From Betaproteobacteria bacterium (GTDB lineage Bacteria > Pseudomonadota > Gammaproteobacteria > Burkholderiales > Casimicrobiaceae), in contig JADIZG010000073.1 in assembly GCA_016704895.1 (NCBI GenBank), forward strand, positions 75,568 through 139,567: a DNA stretch of 64,000 bases. The letters are read 5' to 3'. Positions within the stretch are counted from its first letter, which is position 1. Each line of letters begins with the position of its first letter. This document shows, piece after piece, positions 46,721-55,836 of the stretch. Position numbers and translations under genes: made by a program. Under the pieces are notes generated by a model. The model saw only the letters and a list, made by a program, of their open reading frames with translations. It was not told where the DNA came from and made no database searches.

Positions 46721-46749
46721 TTGACTTGCATTTTTGCAACGCGTAGCTT
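46721..46749 (+). promoter_or_regulatory. putative promoter of uraD-uraH-puuD with GntR operator palindrome
   Basis: TTGACT (46721-46726) and TAGCTT (46744-46749) are 17 bases apart and fit a sigma-70 promoter. Between them lies the palindrome TTGCA-TTTT-TGCAA (46726-46739). The site is an AT-rich island in GC-rich DNA and lies between the regulator and the genes it may control. On the minus strand the same TTGCAA could serve as -35 for the regulator. Confidence 0.5.
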
Positions 46750-46808
46750 TTCCCCGCGCCTCCGGACCGGGGATCGAGGCGAACCGGGGCCACCGCTCCG
46801 CGCCCACG

Positions 46809-47317
46809 ATGCCGACGCTCGCCGAGATCAACCGCTACACGCCGCAGCAGTTCTCGTCCGCGTTCGGCGCGGTCTACGAGCATTCGCCGTGGATCGCCGA
46901 GCGCGCGTTCGCGCGGCGCCCGTTCGCGTCGCGGCTCGACCTGCAGCTCGCCCTCTATGGCGTCGTCCAGGGGCGCGGGCGACGACGAGAAGGTCGCGCT
47001 GATCCGCGCCCACCCGGCGCTGGCCGGCAAGGAGGCGCAGGCCGGGACGCTCACCGCCGCGTCGACGCGCGAGCAGGCGGCGGCCGGGCTCGGCACGCTG
47101 TCCGCCCGAGGAGGCCGCCGAGCTTCGCCGCCTGAACGAACGCTACGCGGCGACGTTCGGCTTCCCGTTCGTCATCTGCGCACGCCAGAACCGCAAGGAC
47201 GCGATCCTCGGCACGCTGCGTGCGCGTCTGTCGAACACCCGCGAGCAGGAGATCGCCAACGCGATCGCGCAGATCGGCGAGATCGCGCGCCTGCGCATCG
47301 CCGACCTGGTGGAGTGA
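46809..47317 (+). CDS. uraD: 2-oxo-4-hydroxy-4-carboxy-5-ureidoimidazoline decarboxylase (two frameshifts)
   Basis: OHCU decarboxylase, last step from urate to S-allantoin. MPTLAEINRYTPQQFSSAFGAVYEHSPWIAERAF is the usual start; the catalytic-region motif RAHPALAGKEA (active-site His) and YAATFGFPFVICARQNRK follow. The protein is read in three frames: to ~46975, then to ~47105, then to the stop. Each break is one extra base (CAGGGGCG and TGTCCGCCC), and removal gives a normal ~168-aa enzyme. uraH starts 2 bases after its stop. Confidence 0.9.
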
Positions 47318-47319
47318 CC

Positions 47320-47673
47320 ATGGCCAAGCTCTCGACCCACGTCCTCGACACGCACTCGGGCCGTCCCGCGGCCGGCGTCGAGATCGAGCTCCACGCGCTC
47401 GAGCCGGGCGGCGCACGCCTGATCGCGTCGGCGCGCACCAACGCCGACGGCCGCACCGACCGGCCGCTGCTCGAAGGCACGGCGGTCAGGCGCGGCCGCT
47501 ACCGGCTGGTCTTCCACGTCGGCGACTACTTCCGCGCGCAGGGGATGAAGCTGCCGGACCCCGCGTTCGTCGACGTGGTGCCGGTCGACTTCGGCATCGC
47601 CGAGGACGGCGGCAGCTACCACGTCCCGCTGGTCTGCACGCCCTGGACCTACTCGACCTACCGCGGCAGCTGA
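47320..47673 (+). CDS. uraH: 5-hydroxyisourate hydrolase (transthyretin-like)
   Basis: 117-aa HIUase, which hydrolyses the product of urate oxidation. N-terminal LSTHVLDTHSGRPA with the active-site His, middle RYRLVFHVGDYF, and the diagnostic C-terminal tetrapeptide YRGS are all present. No periplasmic signal, so it is cytoplasmic. It lies between uraD and puuD with 2-5 base gaps, in a urate-degradation operon. Confidence 0.96.
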   Translation: MAKLSTHVLDTHSGRPAAGVEIELHALEPGGARLIASARTNADGRTDRPLLEGTAVRRGRYRLVFHVGDYFRAQGMKLPDPAFVDVVPVDFGIAEDGGSYHVPLVCTPWTYSTYRGS

Positions 47674-47678
47674 GGGCC

Positions 47679-48872
47679 ATGGAAGCGTACGTCCTCGAGT
47701 GGCTGAACGTGCTGGGCCGCTGGTTCCACATGATCGCCGGGATCGCCTGGATCGGCGCGTCGTTCTACTTCGTCTGGCTCGACTCGCACCTGCGCGCGCC
47801 CCGGTACCCCGACGAGGCCGAGCGCCTCGGCATCGGCGGCGAGGTCTGGGCGCTGCACGGCGGCGGGTTCTACCGCGCGCAGAAATTCGCCGTCGCGCCG
47901 CCCGAATTGCCCGAGCCGCTGCACTGGTTCAAGTGGGAGGCGTACACGACGTGGATGTCGGGCATGTTCATGCTCGGTCTGATCTACTACGCGAGCGCCG
48001 AGGTCTACCTGATCGACCGCTCGGTGGCGGACCTCGGAAAGCCCGCGTCGATCGTGATCGGGCTCGCGTTCCTCACGGGCGGCTGGATCGTCTACGACCT
48101 CCTGTGCCGCTCGCCGTTGGGCAGGCGCGAGCCGATCCTCGCCGCCGTGATGCTCGTCCTGTGCGCGTTCGCCGCCTATGCGCTGACCCAGCTCTACTCG
48201 GGCCGCGGCGCGTACATCCATTTCGGCGCGATGCTCGGCACGATCATGACCGCGAACGTCTTCTTCGTGATCATGCCGGGCCAGCGCGAGATGGTGAAGG
48301 CCAAGGCCGAGGGGCGCGCCCCGGACCCGGCGCACGGCGCGCGGGGCAAGCAGCGCAGCGTGCACAACACCTATTTCACGCTGCCCGTGCTGTTCACGAT
48401 GATCAGCAACCACTACGCGCTGTTCACGAACGCGACGTGGAACTGGCTCGTGCTGATGGCGATCGCGCTGGCCGGCGTGTTCATCCGGCTGTTCTTCACG
48501 TTCCGCCATCGAGGCATCGTGAAGCCGTCGTTCTGGGCGATCGGGATCGCGCTGCTCGCGGCCGTGTTCGTCGCCCTGATGCCGCGCGGCGGCGGCAGCG
48601 CGGCCGGCGAGGCGAAGTTCGCCGACGTGCAGGCGATCGTCGTCGCGCGCTGCGCGGGCTGCCATGCCGCGACGCCTACGTTCGCCGGCTTCGCCGCCGC
48701 GCCGAAGAACGTCCTGCTCGATACGAACGAGCGCATCCTCGCGCAGTCGCAGCGGGTCCACCAGCAGACGGTCGTGCTGAAGGCGATGCCGATCGGCAAC
48801 CTGACGCGGATGACCGACGAGGAGCGCGCGAAGGTCGACGCGTGGTTCCGCGCGGGCGCGAAAGCGGAGTGA
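47679..48872 (+). CDS. puuD: urate hydroxylase PuuD (membrane, cytochrome c-fused)
   Basis: 397-aa integral membrane urate oxidase. Eight or so helices carry conserved His and Trp residues (WFHMIAGIAWIGASFYFVWLD; MLGTIMTANVFFVIMPGQREMV). A C-terminal cytochrome c domain has the heme motif CAGCH at ~residue 326 and a distal Met region (KAMPIGNLTRMTDEER). It passes electrons from urate oxidation to the respiratory chain and replaces soluble uricase. Terminal gene of uraD-uraH-puuD. Confidence 0.96.
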   Translation: MEAYVLEWLNVLGRWFHMIAGIAWIGASFYFVWLDSHLRAPRYPDEAERLGIGGEVWALHGGGFYRAQKFAVAPPELPEPLHWFKWEAYTTWMSGMFMLGLIYYASAEVYLIDRSVADLGKPASIVIGLAFLTGGWIVYDLLCRSPLGRREPILAAVMLVLCAFAAYALTQLYSGRGAYIHFGAMLGTIMTANVFFVIMPGQREMVKAKAEGRAPDPAHGARGKQRSVHNTYFTLPVLFTMISNHYALFTNATWNWLVLMAIALAGVFIRLFFTFRHRGIVKPSFWAIGIALLAAVFVALMPRGGGSAAGEAKFADVQAIVVARCAGCHAATPTFAGFAAAPKNVLLDTNERILAQSQRVHQQTVVLKAMPIGNLTRMTDEERAKVDAWFRAGAKAE

Positions 48873-49067
48873 TCGCGCGGGCCTGCCGGTCCGCGACGGG
48901 CGCTGGCGTGGGTCGTTCAGCCGCGATTCGCGTAGCCCGCGCGGCGTGGAGGCCCGGGCGCCGGCCGAGGCGGGGTCCGGGCTCCGCAGGCGCCCCGGCC
49001 GATGACGCGGGCGGGCCACCGCCGCTCGCTCCGCAGCGCGCCTCGCCTGCGAGCGTCGGCTGGCGCA
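48873..49067. other. region between puuD and hutU, no clear gene
   Basis: 195 bases between convergent genes. It holds GC-rich sequence with no terminator-like T run, tRNA or credible ORF. Given the poly-G disorder just beside it, this stretch may also contain errors. Confidence 0.4.
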
Positions 49068-50910
49068 TCACGCCGAGAACGCCACCGCCCGTGATGACCT
49101 GGCTCTGCGGGGCACCACCCTCCGGAGCATCGGCATCCGCACGCCTTCGCGCTTCGCCACCTCGATCGCCTTCGCGTAGCCCGCGTCGGCGTGGCGCCCG
49201 GCAGCCGGCGCCGGGGGGGGCCCGGGGGGGGGGGGGGGGGGCGGGGGGGGGGCGCCCTGATCCCGCGTCGGCATGGCGCATCACCCCGGTCGCCGGGTCG
49301 TTCCACAGCACGCGCTCGATGCGCTTCGCCGCGGCGTCGGTGCCGTCGCAGACGATGACGACGCCGGCGTGCTGCGAGTACCCCATGCCGACGCCGCCGC
49401 CGTGGTGGATCGACACCCAGGTCGCGCCGCCCGCCGTGTTGAGCAGCGCATTGAGGAGCGGCCAGTCGGAGACCGCGTCGCTGCCGTCGCGCATCGCCTC
49501 GGTCTCGCGGTTCGGGCTCGCGACCGAGCCGGTGTCGAGATGGTCGCGGCCGATCACGATCGGCGCAGAGAGCTCGCCGGTGCGCACCATCTCGTTGAAC
49601 GCGAGGCCGGCGCGATGCCTGTCGCCGAGGCCCAGCCAGCAGATGCGCGCGGGCAGACCCTGGAACGCGATGCGCTCGCCGGCCATGTCGAGCCAGCGGT
49701 GCAGGTGCGCGTCGTCGGGGAAGAGCTCGCGCACCTTCCGGTCGGTCCGGCGGATGTCCTCGGGATCGCCCGAGAGCGCGACCCAGCGGAACGGCCCCTT
49801 CCCTTCGCAGAACAGCGGGCGGATGTACGCAGGCACGAATCCGGGGAACGCGAACGCGTCCGTCACGCCTTCGTCCTTCGCGACCTGGCGGATGTTGTTG
49901 CCGTAGTCGAACGTCGGCACGCCCTGGCGGTGGAACGCGAGCATCGCCTCGACGTGCATCGCGGCCGAGCGCTGGGCCGCCCGCACGAGGTCCGCGTGCT
50001 GCGCCGGATCGGCCTGCGCGGCGCGCCAGCGCTCGACCGACCAGAGCGCGGGCAGGTATCCGTTGACGAGATCGTGCGCGGACGTCTGGTCGGTCACCAT
50101 GTCGGGACGCACGCCGCGCTTCACGAGCTCGGGAACGATCTCGGCCGCGTTGCCGAGGAGGCCTATCGAACGAGGCTTGCGCGCGGCGCACGCGCCACGG
50201 ATGCGCATGAGCGCGTCGTCGAGGTCGCGGGCCTGCTCGTCGAGGTAGCGCGTCGCGAGGCGCATCTCGATGCGCGATTGCTGGCACTCGATCGCGAGCA
50301 TCGACGCACCGGCCATCGTCGCGGCGAGCGGCTGCGCGCCGCCCATGCCGCCCAGTCCCGCGGTGAGGATCCACTTGTCGGCGAGGTTGCCGCCGAAGTG
50401 CTGGCGGCCCGCCTCGGCGAACGTCTCGTAGGTCCCCTGCACGATGCCCTGCGAGCCGATGTAGATCCAGCTGCCCGCGGTCATCTGGCCGAACATCATC
50501 AGGCCCTTGCGGTCGAGCTCGTTGAAGTGCTCCCAGGTCGCCCAGCGCGGCACGAGGTTCGAGTTCGCGATCAGCACGCGCGGCGCGTCCGCGTGGGTGC
50601 GGAACACGCCGACCGGCTTGCCGGACTGGATCAGCAGCGACTCGTCGTCGCGGAGATCCTTCAACGTCGCGAGGATCGCGTCGTACGACGCCCAGTCGCG
50701 CGCGGCGCGGCCGATGCCGCCGTAGACGACGAGCGCCTTCGGATTCTCGGCGACCTCGGGATCCAGGTTGTTCTGGATCATCCGGTAGGCGGCCTCGGTG
50801 AGCCACGAACGGCACGCGAGCGTCGTGCCGCGGGGGGCGCGGATCGTGCGGTCGGCGTAGCGCGGGTCGGCGCTGCGGCCGGCAAGCTGGTCGGGATCGT
50901 CGCGGTGCAT
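49068..50910 (-). CDS. hutU: urocanate hydratase (3' end disrupted by poly-G insertion)
   Basis: Second enzyme of histidine breakdown; it hydrates urocanate using tightly bound NAD. The frame is intact from the ATG at 50910 (strong GGAGGAGGAGG site) through NLDPEVAENP, SGKPVGVFRTH, TAGSWIYIGSQGIVQGTYETF, the NAD segment GLGGMGGAQPLAATMAGA and VSIHHGGGVGMGYSQHAG to GVMRHADAG. There it meets ~75 bases with G runs of 8, 18 and 10, after which the codons for RHADAG are repeated and the normal end YAKAIEVAKREGVRMPML is read in another frame. The middle piece is almost surely artefactual. Confidence 0.92.
49205..49260. other. poly-G tract inside hutU, probable assembly artefact
   Basis: Runs of 8 (49213-49220), 18 (49224-49241) and 10 (49243-49252) G residues separated by one or a few C. 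The hutU codons for RHADA occur on both sides (about 49186-49200 and 49262-49276). Long G runs of this kind are typical of two-colour sequencing chemistry at read ends. Confidence 0.75.
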
Positions 50911-50981
50911 CGTGTCCTCCTCCTCCGCGCTCGACCGCGGAGGCCGTCATTGTCGCGCAAATGCGTCCGCCCGGGACACCC

Positions 50982-52506
50982 TCACCTGCCGACGAGCGCC
51001 TCCGGGACGTCGCCCGCGAAATCGCCCGCCTCGACCTGGGTGCGGATCGCCCTGAGGTCCGGCGCGAACGCGCGGTCCCGGTCCCAGAATCGCGCCGACG
51101 CCCGGATGCGCGCGTGCGCCTTCGCCAGTGCCGGCGAGGTCGCCAGCGGGCGGCGCAGGTCGATCGCCTGCGACGCCGCCAGGAGCTCGATCGCGGCGAT
51201 GGCGGCTACGTGGCCCGCCATCGGCGCGAGCCGCGCAGCGGCACCGGTCGCCATGCTGACGTGATCCTCCTGGTTCGCCGAGGTCGGCAGCGAGTCGACG
51301 CTGCGCGGGTGGGCGAGCGCCTTGTTCTCGGAGGCGAGCGCCGCGGCCGTCACCTGCGCGATCATGAAGCCGGAGTTCACGCCGCCGTCCTCGACGAGGA
51401 ACGGCGGCAGGCCGGACAGGTTCGCGTCCATCAGGAGCGCGATGCGCCGCTCGGCGAGCGCGCCGGTCTCGGCGATCGCGAGCGCCAGGTTGTCGGCCGC
51501 GAACGCGACCGGCTCCGCGTGGAAATTGCCGCCGGAGATCACGTCGCCCGTGCCGGCGAACACGAGCGGGTTGTCCGAGACCGCGTTCGCCTCGATGACG
51601 AGCGTCGCGGCGGCGGCGCGCGTCTGGTCGAGGATCGCGCCCATCACCTGCGGCTGGCAGCGCAGGCTGTACGGATCCTGCACGCGATGGCAATCGGCGT
51701 GCGAGGCGCGGATCGCGCTGCCCGCGAGCAGCCGGCGGTAGATCGCCGCCGCATCGCGCTGCCCCGCGTGGCCGCGCAGATCGTGGATGCGCGGCGTCGA
51801 ACGGCGTGTCGCTGCCGAGGCAGGCGTCGACGCTCATCGCCCCGGCGACGAACGCCGCCGCCAGCGCCCGCTCGTGCATGAACAGCCCGGCGAGCGCGAG
51901 CGCCGTCGACACCTGCGTGCCGTTGATCAGCGCGAGCCCTTCCTTCGGCGCAAGCGTGAGCGGCGCGATGCCGGCGTGCGCGAGGCCTTCCGCCGCGGGA
52001 GCGACGCGGCCGCCGATGCGCACCTCGCCCTCGCCGATCAGCACGCCGCACAGGTGCGCGAGCGGCGCGAGGTCGCCGGACGCGCCGACCGAGCCCAGCG
52101 ACGGCACGCACGGCAGCACGTTCGCGTCCGCCAGCGCGACCAGCGCCTCGATCACCTGCCATCGCACGCCCGAGTGTCCGCGCGCGAGCGAGGCGGCCTT
52201 GAGCGCGAGCACGAGGCGCACGACCGCGTCGTCGAGGGCCGGTCCCGTCCCCGCCGCGTGCGAAAGCAGGAGGGCCCGCTGCAGCTCCGCGAGGCGCCCG
52301 TCGTCGATGCGCGTGCGCGCGAGCAGCCCGAAGCCGGTGTTGACGCCGTAGACCGTGCGGTGTTCCGCGATCACGCGCGCGACCGCGGCGGCGGCGGCAT
52401 CGACCGCCGGCCGTGCCCGTCCGTCGACCGTGATCGCGTGCGGCCCCGCCCAGAGGCTGCGAAGCGTCGAGAGCGGGATCTGTCCGGGGACCAGGGTGAG
52501 GGTCAT
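50982..52506 (-). CDS. hutH: histidine ammonia-lyase (one-base frameshift)
   Basis: First enzyme of histidine breakdown; it removes ammonia to give urocanate. The MIO prosthetic group forms from the ASG in SLGSVGASGDLAPLAH (~residue 145). The N-terminus has VYGVNTGFGLLA; the C-terminal half has VQDPYSLRCQPQVMGA and NFHAEPVAFAADNLALAIAE. The two halves are in different frames: one extra C at about 51797 (GACGCCGCGCATCC) splits PFDARIHDLRGHAG. Repaired length is ~507 aa, which is normal. hutU follows 71 bases later; hutC, hutI and hutG are not in the window. Confidence 0.94.
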
Positions 52507-52587
52507 GGGCTCGGCGGGCGCGGGGCAGGTCCGCGCGCGCGGTCGCCAGTGTAGCGGGTCGATCGCGCCGGCGTCGGCGCGCCGGCG

Positions 52588-53919
52588 TCAGCGTCGCGCG
52601 AACCGGACGCGGGCCGCGAAGCCGCGTCCCGACGGCGCCGCGCCGAAGGCGACCTCCGCGTGGTGCAGCTCCGCGATGCGACGCACGATCGACAGTCCGA
52701 GACCGCTCCCGGTCTCCCCGGTGCCGAGGACGCGGTGGAAGCGCTCGCCCAGCCTGTCGCGCTCCTCGGGAGGCACGCCGGGGCCCTGGTCGGTCACGAC
52801 CAGTTCGGCCGCACCCGCGACCGCCTGCACGCCGACCTCCACCGTCGTGCCCGCCGGGCCGTGGCGGATCGCGTTGTCGAGCAGGTTGCGCAGCAGGATC
52901 GCGACGAGCGCCGGATCGCCGACGATCTGCACCGGCGACGCGTCGAGCGCGACGTCCACGCCTCGCGCGTGGCCGGCGGTGGCGATCTCGGCGATCGCGT
53001 CGCGGGCGGCCGTCGCGAGGTCGAAGCGCGCACCGCCGGCAAGCGTGCGTTTCGGATCGAGCCGCGCGAGCGTGAGCATCTGGTCGACGAGCCTCGCCGC
53101 CCGATCGCAGCCGGCCATCACCTGCCGCAACGCATGCGTGCGCTCGGCGTCGGCGGACGCGCCGAGCGCGACCTCCGCTTGCGCGCGCACGCCGGCGAGC
53201 GGCGTTCGAAGCTCGTGCGCCGCATCCGCATTGAAGCGCCGCTCGTGGTCGATCGAATGCCTGAGTCGCCCGAAGAGCCCGTTCAGGCTCGCGACGAGCG
53301 GCCCGACCTCGCGGGGCACGTCCGCCGCCTCGAGCGGCTGAAGGTTGTCGGGGTCGCGGACCGCGACGTCGCGACCGAGCGCGACGAGCGGCTTCAGTCC
53401 GGACCGCAGCGCGAGCCAGATCAACAGGCCCAGCACCGGAAGCCCGACGATCATCGGCAGCAGGAGCGCGCCGGCGACGCTGCCCGCGATCCGGTCGCGT
53501 GCGCGGCCCTCCTCGGCGACCTGGACCAGCACGCGTCCCTTGCGGTCGAGGCTCGAGTACACGCGCCACGCCCGCCCGCCCGACTCGACGTCCGAGAATC
53601 CCCGTTCCTGCGGCGACAGGCGCGTGTCGGGCGCGTTGGCCGAATGCAGGCGGAGCTTCAGACCCTCCTCCCACACCTGGAACGCGAGCCCGCGCGCGTA
53701 GCGGTGCAGCTCGGGCGCGTGCTCGAGCTCGGACTCGTCGACGTCGTCGCCCACGCGCGCGTGCAGCATCGCGGCGGCCTGCGCGAGATGCGCGTCGAGG
53801 AGCTCGCCCGCCTCGTGGCGCACGCGCACGACCGCGAAGATCGACGAGGCGACCCAGACGACCGCGACCGCCGCGAGCGAGAGCAGCAGCAGCCGTCGCG
53901 AAAGGGATCCGCCGCGCAT
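52588..53919 (-). CDS. sensor histidine kinase (QseC/PmrB-like)
   Basis: 443-aa membrane sensor. Helices at ~8-30 and ~150-175 flank a periplasmic domain of ~115 residues with VWEEGLKLRLHSANAP, followed by HAMP-like LVASLNGLF and the H-box ADAAHELRTPLAGVRAQAEVAL (~residue 235). The kinase core has N-box LLRNLLDNAIRH, G1 DQGPGVPPEERD and G2 GTGETGSGLGLSIV. It starts 3 bases after the response regulator and is the last gene of the cytochrome operon. The signal is unknown; its neighbours suggest a redox or oxygen/nitrogen-oxide cue. Confidence 0.93.
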   Translation of the reverse strand: MRGGSLSRRLLLLSLAAVAVVWVASSIFAVVRVRHEAGELLDAHLAQAAAMLHARVGDDVDESELEHAPELHRYARGLAFQVWEEGLKLRLHSANAPDTRLSPQERGFSDVESGGRAWRVYSSLDRKGRVLVQVAEEGRARDRIAGSVAGALLLPMIVGLPVLGLLIWLALRSGLKPLVALGRDVAVRDPDNLQPLEAADVPREVGPLVASLNGLFGRLRHSIDHERRFNADAAHELRTPLAGVRAQAEVALGASADAERTHALRQVMAGCDRAARLVDQMLTLARLDPKRTLAGGARFDLATAARDAIAEIATAGHARGVDVALDASPVQIVGDPALVAILLRNLLDNAIRHGPAGTTVEVGVQAVAGAAELVVTDQGPGVPPEERDRLGERFHRVLGTGETGSGLGLSIVRRIAELHHAEVAFGAAPSGRGFAARVRFARR

Positions 53920-53922
53920 CGG

Positions 53923-54591
53923 CTAGCGCCCGGATTCGCGGGGCATCACGTAGCCCACGCCCCGGATCGTGCGGATGAGCTCCGGCGCGAGCTTGCGCCG
54001 CAGGTGATGGACGTGGACCTCGATCGCGTTGCTGCCGACCTCCTCTCCCCACGCGTAGAGGCGCGACTCGAGGCGCTCGCGGGACAGCACGCGGCCGGCG
54101 TTCAGCATGAGCTCGTGCAGCAGGTCGAACTCGCGCGGCTTGAGCTCGACCTCGTGGCCTCGGTGACGAACGCTCCTCGCCGCGGGATCGAGCGCGACGT
54201 CACCGACCTCCAGCGCAGGCGACGGCTCGCCTCCCGACCGCCGGATCAGCGCCCGCAGGCGCGCCGCGACCTCGGCCAGCTCGGCAGGCTTGACGACGTA
54301 GTCGTCGGCACCCGCGTCGAGCCCGCGAACGCGGTCGTCGACCGCGTCGCGCGCCGTGAGGACGAGTATCGGCATCTTGACGCCGGCGCTCCGCGCCCGG
54401 GCGAGCACGTCGAAGCCTGACAGGCGCGGCAGCCCGAGGTCGAGCACGGCCGCCGCGTGCTCGCCGTCGGAGAGCGCCGAGAGCGCCGCCTGGCCGTCGC
54501 GAACCCAGTCGACGTCGAAACCCGCCTGCCCGAGGCCCGCGCGCAACGCGTCCCCGAGCAGCGGATCGTCTTCGACCAGCAGGATGCGCAC
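53923..54591 (-). CDS. OmpR-family response regulator (QseB/PmrA-like)
   Basis: 222-aa regulator. Receiver: acidic pair VEDDPLLGDAL, phospho-Asp in AAVLDLGLPRLSG (~residue 51), Thr in LVLTARDAV (~79) and Lys in DDYVVKPAEL (~101). The usual KPF is KPA here, so the conserved Phe is replaced. The DNA-binding winged helix has LKPREFDLLHELMLNAGRVLSRERL and VGSNAIEVHVHHLRRKL. The PmrA/QseB subgroup binds CTTAA-type direct repeats, and one occurs at 56305-56321 in front of this operon. It lies 9 bases after the cytochrome b gene. Confidence 0.93.
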   Translation of the reverse strand: MRILLVEDDPLLGDALRAGLGQAGFDVDWVRDGQAALSALSDGEHAAAVLDLGLPRLSGFDVLARARSAGVKMPILVLTARDAVDDRVRGLDAGADDYVVKPAELAEVAARLRALIRRSGGEPSPALEVGDVALDPAARSVRHRGHEVELKPREFDLLHELMLNAGRVLSRERLESRLYAWGEEVGSNAIEVHVHHLRRKLAPELIRTIRGVGYVMPRESGR

Positions 54592-54600
54592 GGTGCCGAT

Positions 54601-55314
54601 TCAATCGTTTCCGGAGTCGCCATGATGCCGCGCCTGCGGTGCCTTCGCCGTGATCGCCGTCAAGCCCTCGTTCGTCGGGAGGCCGGGCGTCGGCAGCACG
54701 CCGGTCCAGACGCCGACGACCAGCGCGACCAGCGCCACCGCGACGAGACGCCGCGGGCTGCCGATCGCCTCGCCCGGGGCACCGAGCTTGCGTCCGGTGA
54801 TCATCGCGCGGACCAGGTTCTCGCGGTGGACGAGGCTCCCGAGGACGACACCCGCGACGTGGATGCCGACGACGACGAGCATCGCGGTCGCGAGCGCCTC
54901 GTGGACGTCGTCGAGGTTTTTGGGACCGGCGTCGGCCTCGACGGCCAGACCGGTCGCCACGATCGCAAGCGTCAGCGCGAGCAACGCGATGATCGCCCAT
55001 GCTCCCGCCGGATTGTGGCCGGTCGCGTGCTCCGGCCGATCCGAGACGAGCGAACGCAGGTACGCGATCACGCGGCGCGGACCGCGGACGAACGAAGTAA
55101 ACCGCGCGTGGCGCGTCCCCACGAGCCCCCACACGACCCGCAGCATGACCAGCACTCCGGCCGTGTAGCCCAGCAGGATGTGGGTGTCGCGCCAGCGCTC
55201 GGAATCGGCGGTGACCCACGCGCCGGCGAACGAGATCGCGAGCATCCAGTGGAACAGGCGGACCGGAAGGTCCCAGACGAGGATCCGCGACGTCGCGGGA
55301 GTGGTGTCGTGCAT
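54601..55314 (-). CDS. cytochrome b561-type membrane cytochrome of SHP cluster
   Basis: 237-aa di-heme cytochrome b with four main helices. Heme ligand candidates are the His residues in VRLFHWMLAIS (~residue 19), DTHILLGYTAGV (~44) and DDVHEALATAMLVVVGIHVAGVV (~140-155). It would pass electrons from the quinone pool to periplasmic cytochromes. Order is DUF1924, diheme cytochrome c, this gene, response regulator, kinase, all within ~12 bases of each other. The C-terminal ~25 residues are hydrophilic. Confidence 0.9.
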   Translation of the reverse strand: MHDTTPATSRILVWDLPVRLFHWMLAISFAGAWVTADSERWRDTHILLGYTAGVLVMLRVVWGLVGTRHARFTSFVRGPRRVIAYLRSLVSDRPEHATGHNPAGAWAIIALLALTLAIVATGLAVEADAGPKNLDDVHEALATAMLVVVGIHVAGVVLGSLVHRENLVRAMITGRKLGAPGEAIGSPRRLVAVALVALVVGVWTGVLPTPGLPTNEGLTAITAKAPQARHHGDSGND

Positions 55315-55325
55315 GGTGCTCTCCT

Positions 55326-55826
55326 TCAGCGGGGAACGCGCAGCGCGCGCTCCGAGAAATCGCCGCGGTCGGCGGCGGTGTGGCACGCCGCGCAGTTGGC
55401 GAGGCTGCCGACGTCGGGACGGGCGATCGTCGAGGCGGGCACCTTGCGATGCTCCTTCGCGAACCACGCCGAATCGGCGATGCGTGGAAGCGGCGGCGCG
55501 ATTGCGGCGCCCGCCCTCGTCGACGCGACGGCCGGCGGCGCAGCCCGGCCCCGTTCGCCGGCGTTGCGCTCGAGGAACGCGCCGATCTCCGCCGCGGTCT
55601 TCGCGTCGATCGACGCGTCGGCGCCGTAGTGCCGGTCGAGCGCGCCCATCACCTGGCGCCACGCGGGCGCGGTCAGGAGTGCCGGCGGGAACGCCGTGTG
55701 GCAGCTGCCGCACTCGGCGCGCCAGCGTGGGTCGTCGGCCGCGAAGCGCCGCGAGTCCGCCGGCGCCTGCAGCGAGACGGACGCGAGCGCGAGCGCCATG
55801 AGGATGCGGGTCAGAGGTCCGGTCAT
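55326..55826 (-). CDS. diheme cytochrome c (DHC type)
   Basis: 166-aa periplasmic protein with a signal peptide (ILMALALASVSLQAPADS) and two CxxCH heme motifs, CGSCH (~residue 40) and CAACH (~146). The family is the partner of sphaeroides heme protein (SHP), which it can reduce. FPPALLTAPAWRQVMGALDRHYGADASID between the hemes is typical. It sits 10 bases after the SHP-type gene and 11 before cytochrome b. Confidence 0.92.
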   Translation of the reverse strand: MTGPLTRILMALALASVSLQAPADSRRFAADDPRWRAECGSCHTAFPPALLTAPAWRQVMGALDRHYGADASIDAKTAAEIGAFLERNAGERGRAAPPAVASTRAGAAIAPPLPRIADSAWFAKEHRKVPASTIARPDVGSLANCAACHTAADRGDFSERALRVPR

Positions 55827-55836
55827 GGCCGGCTCC

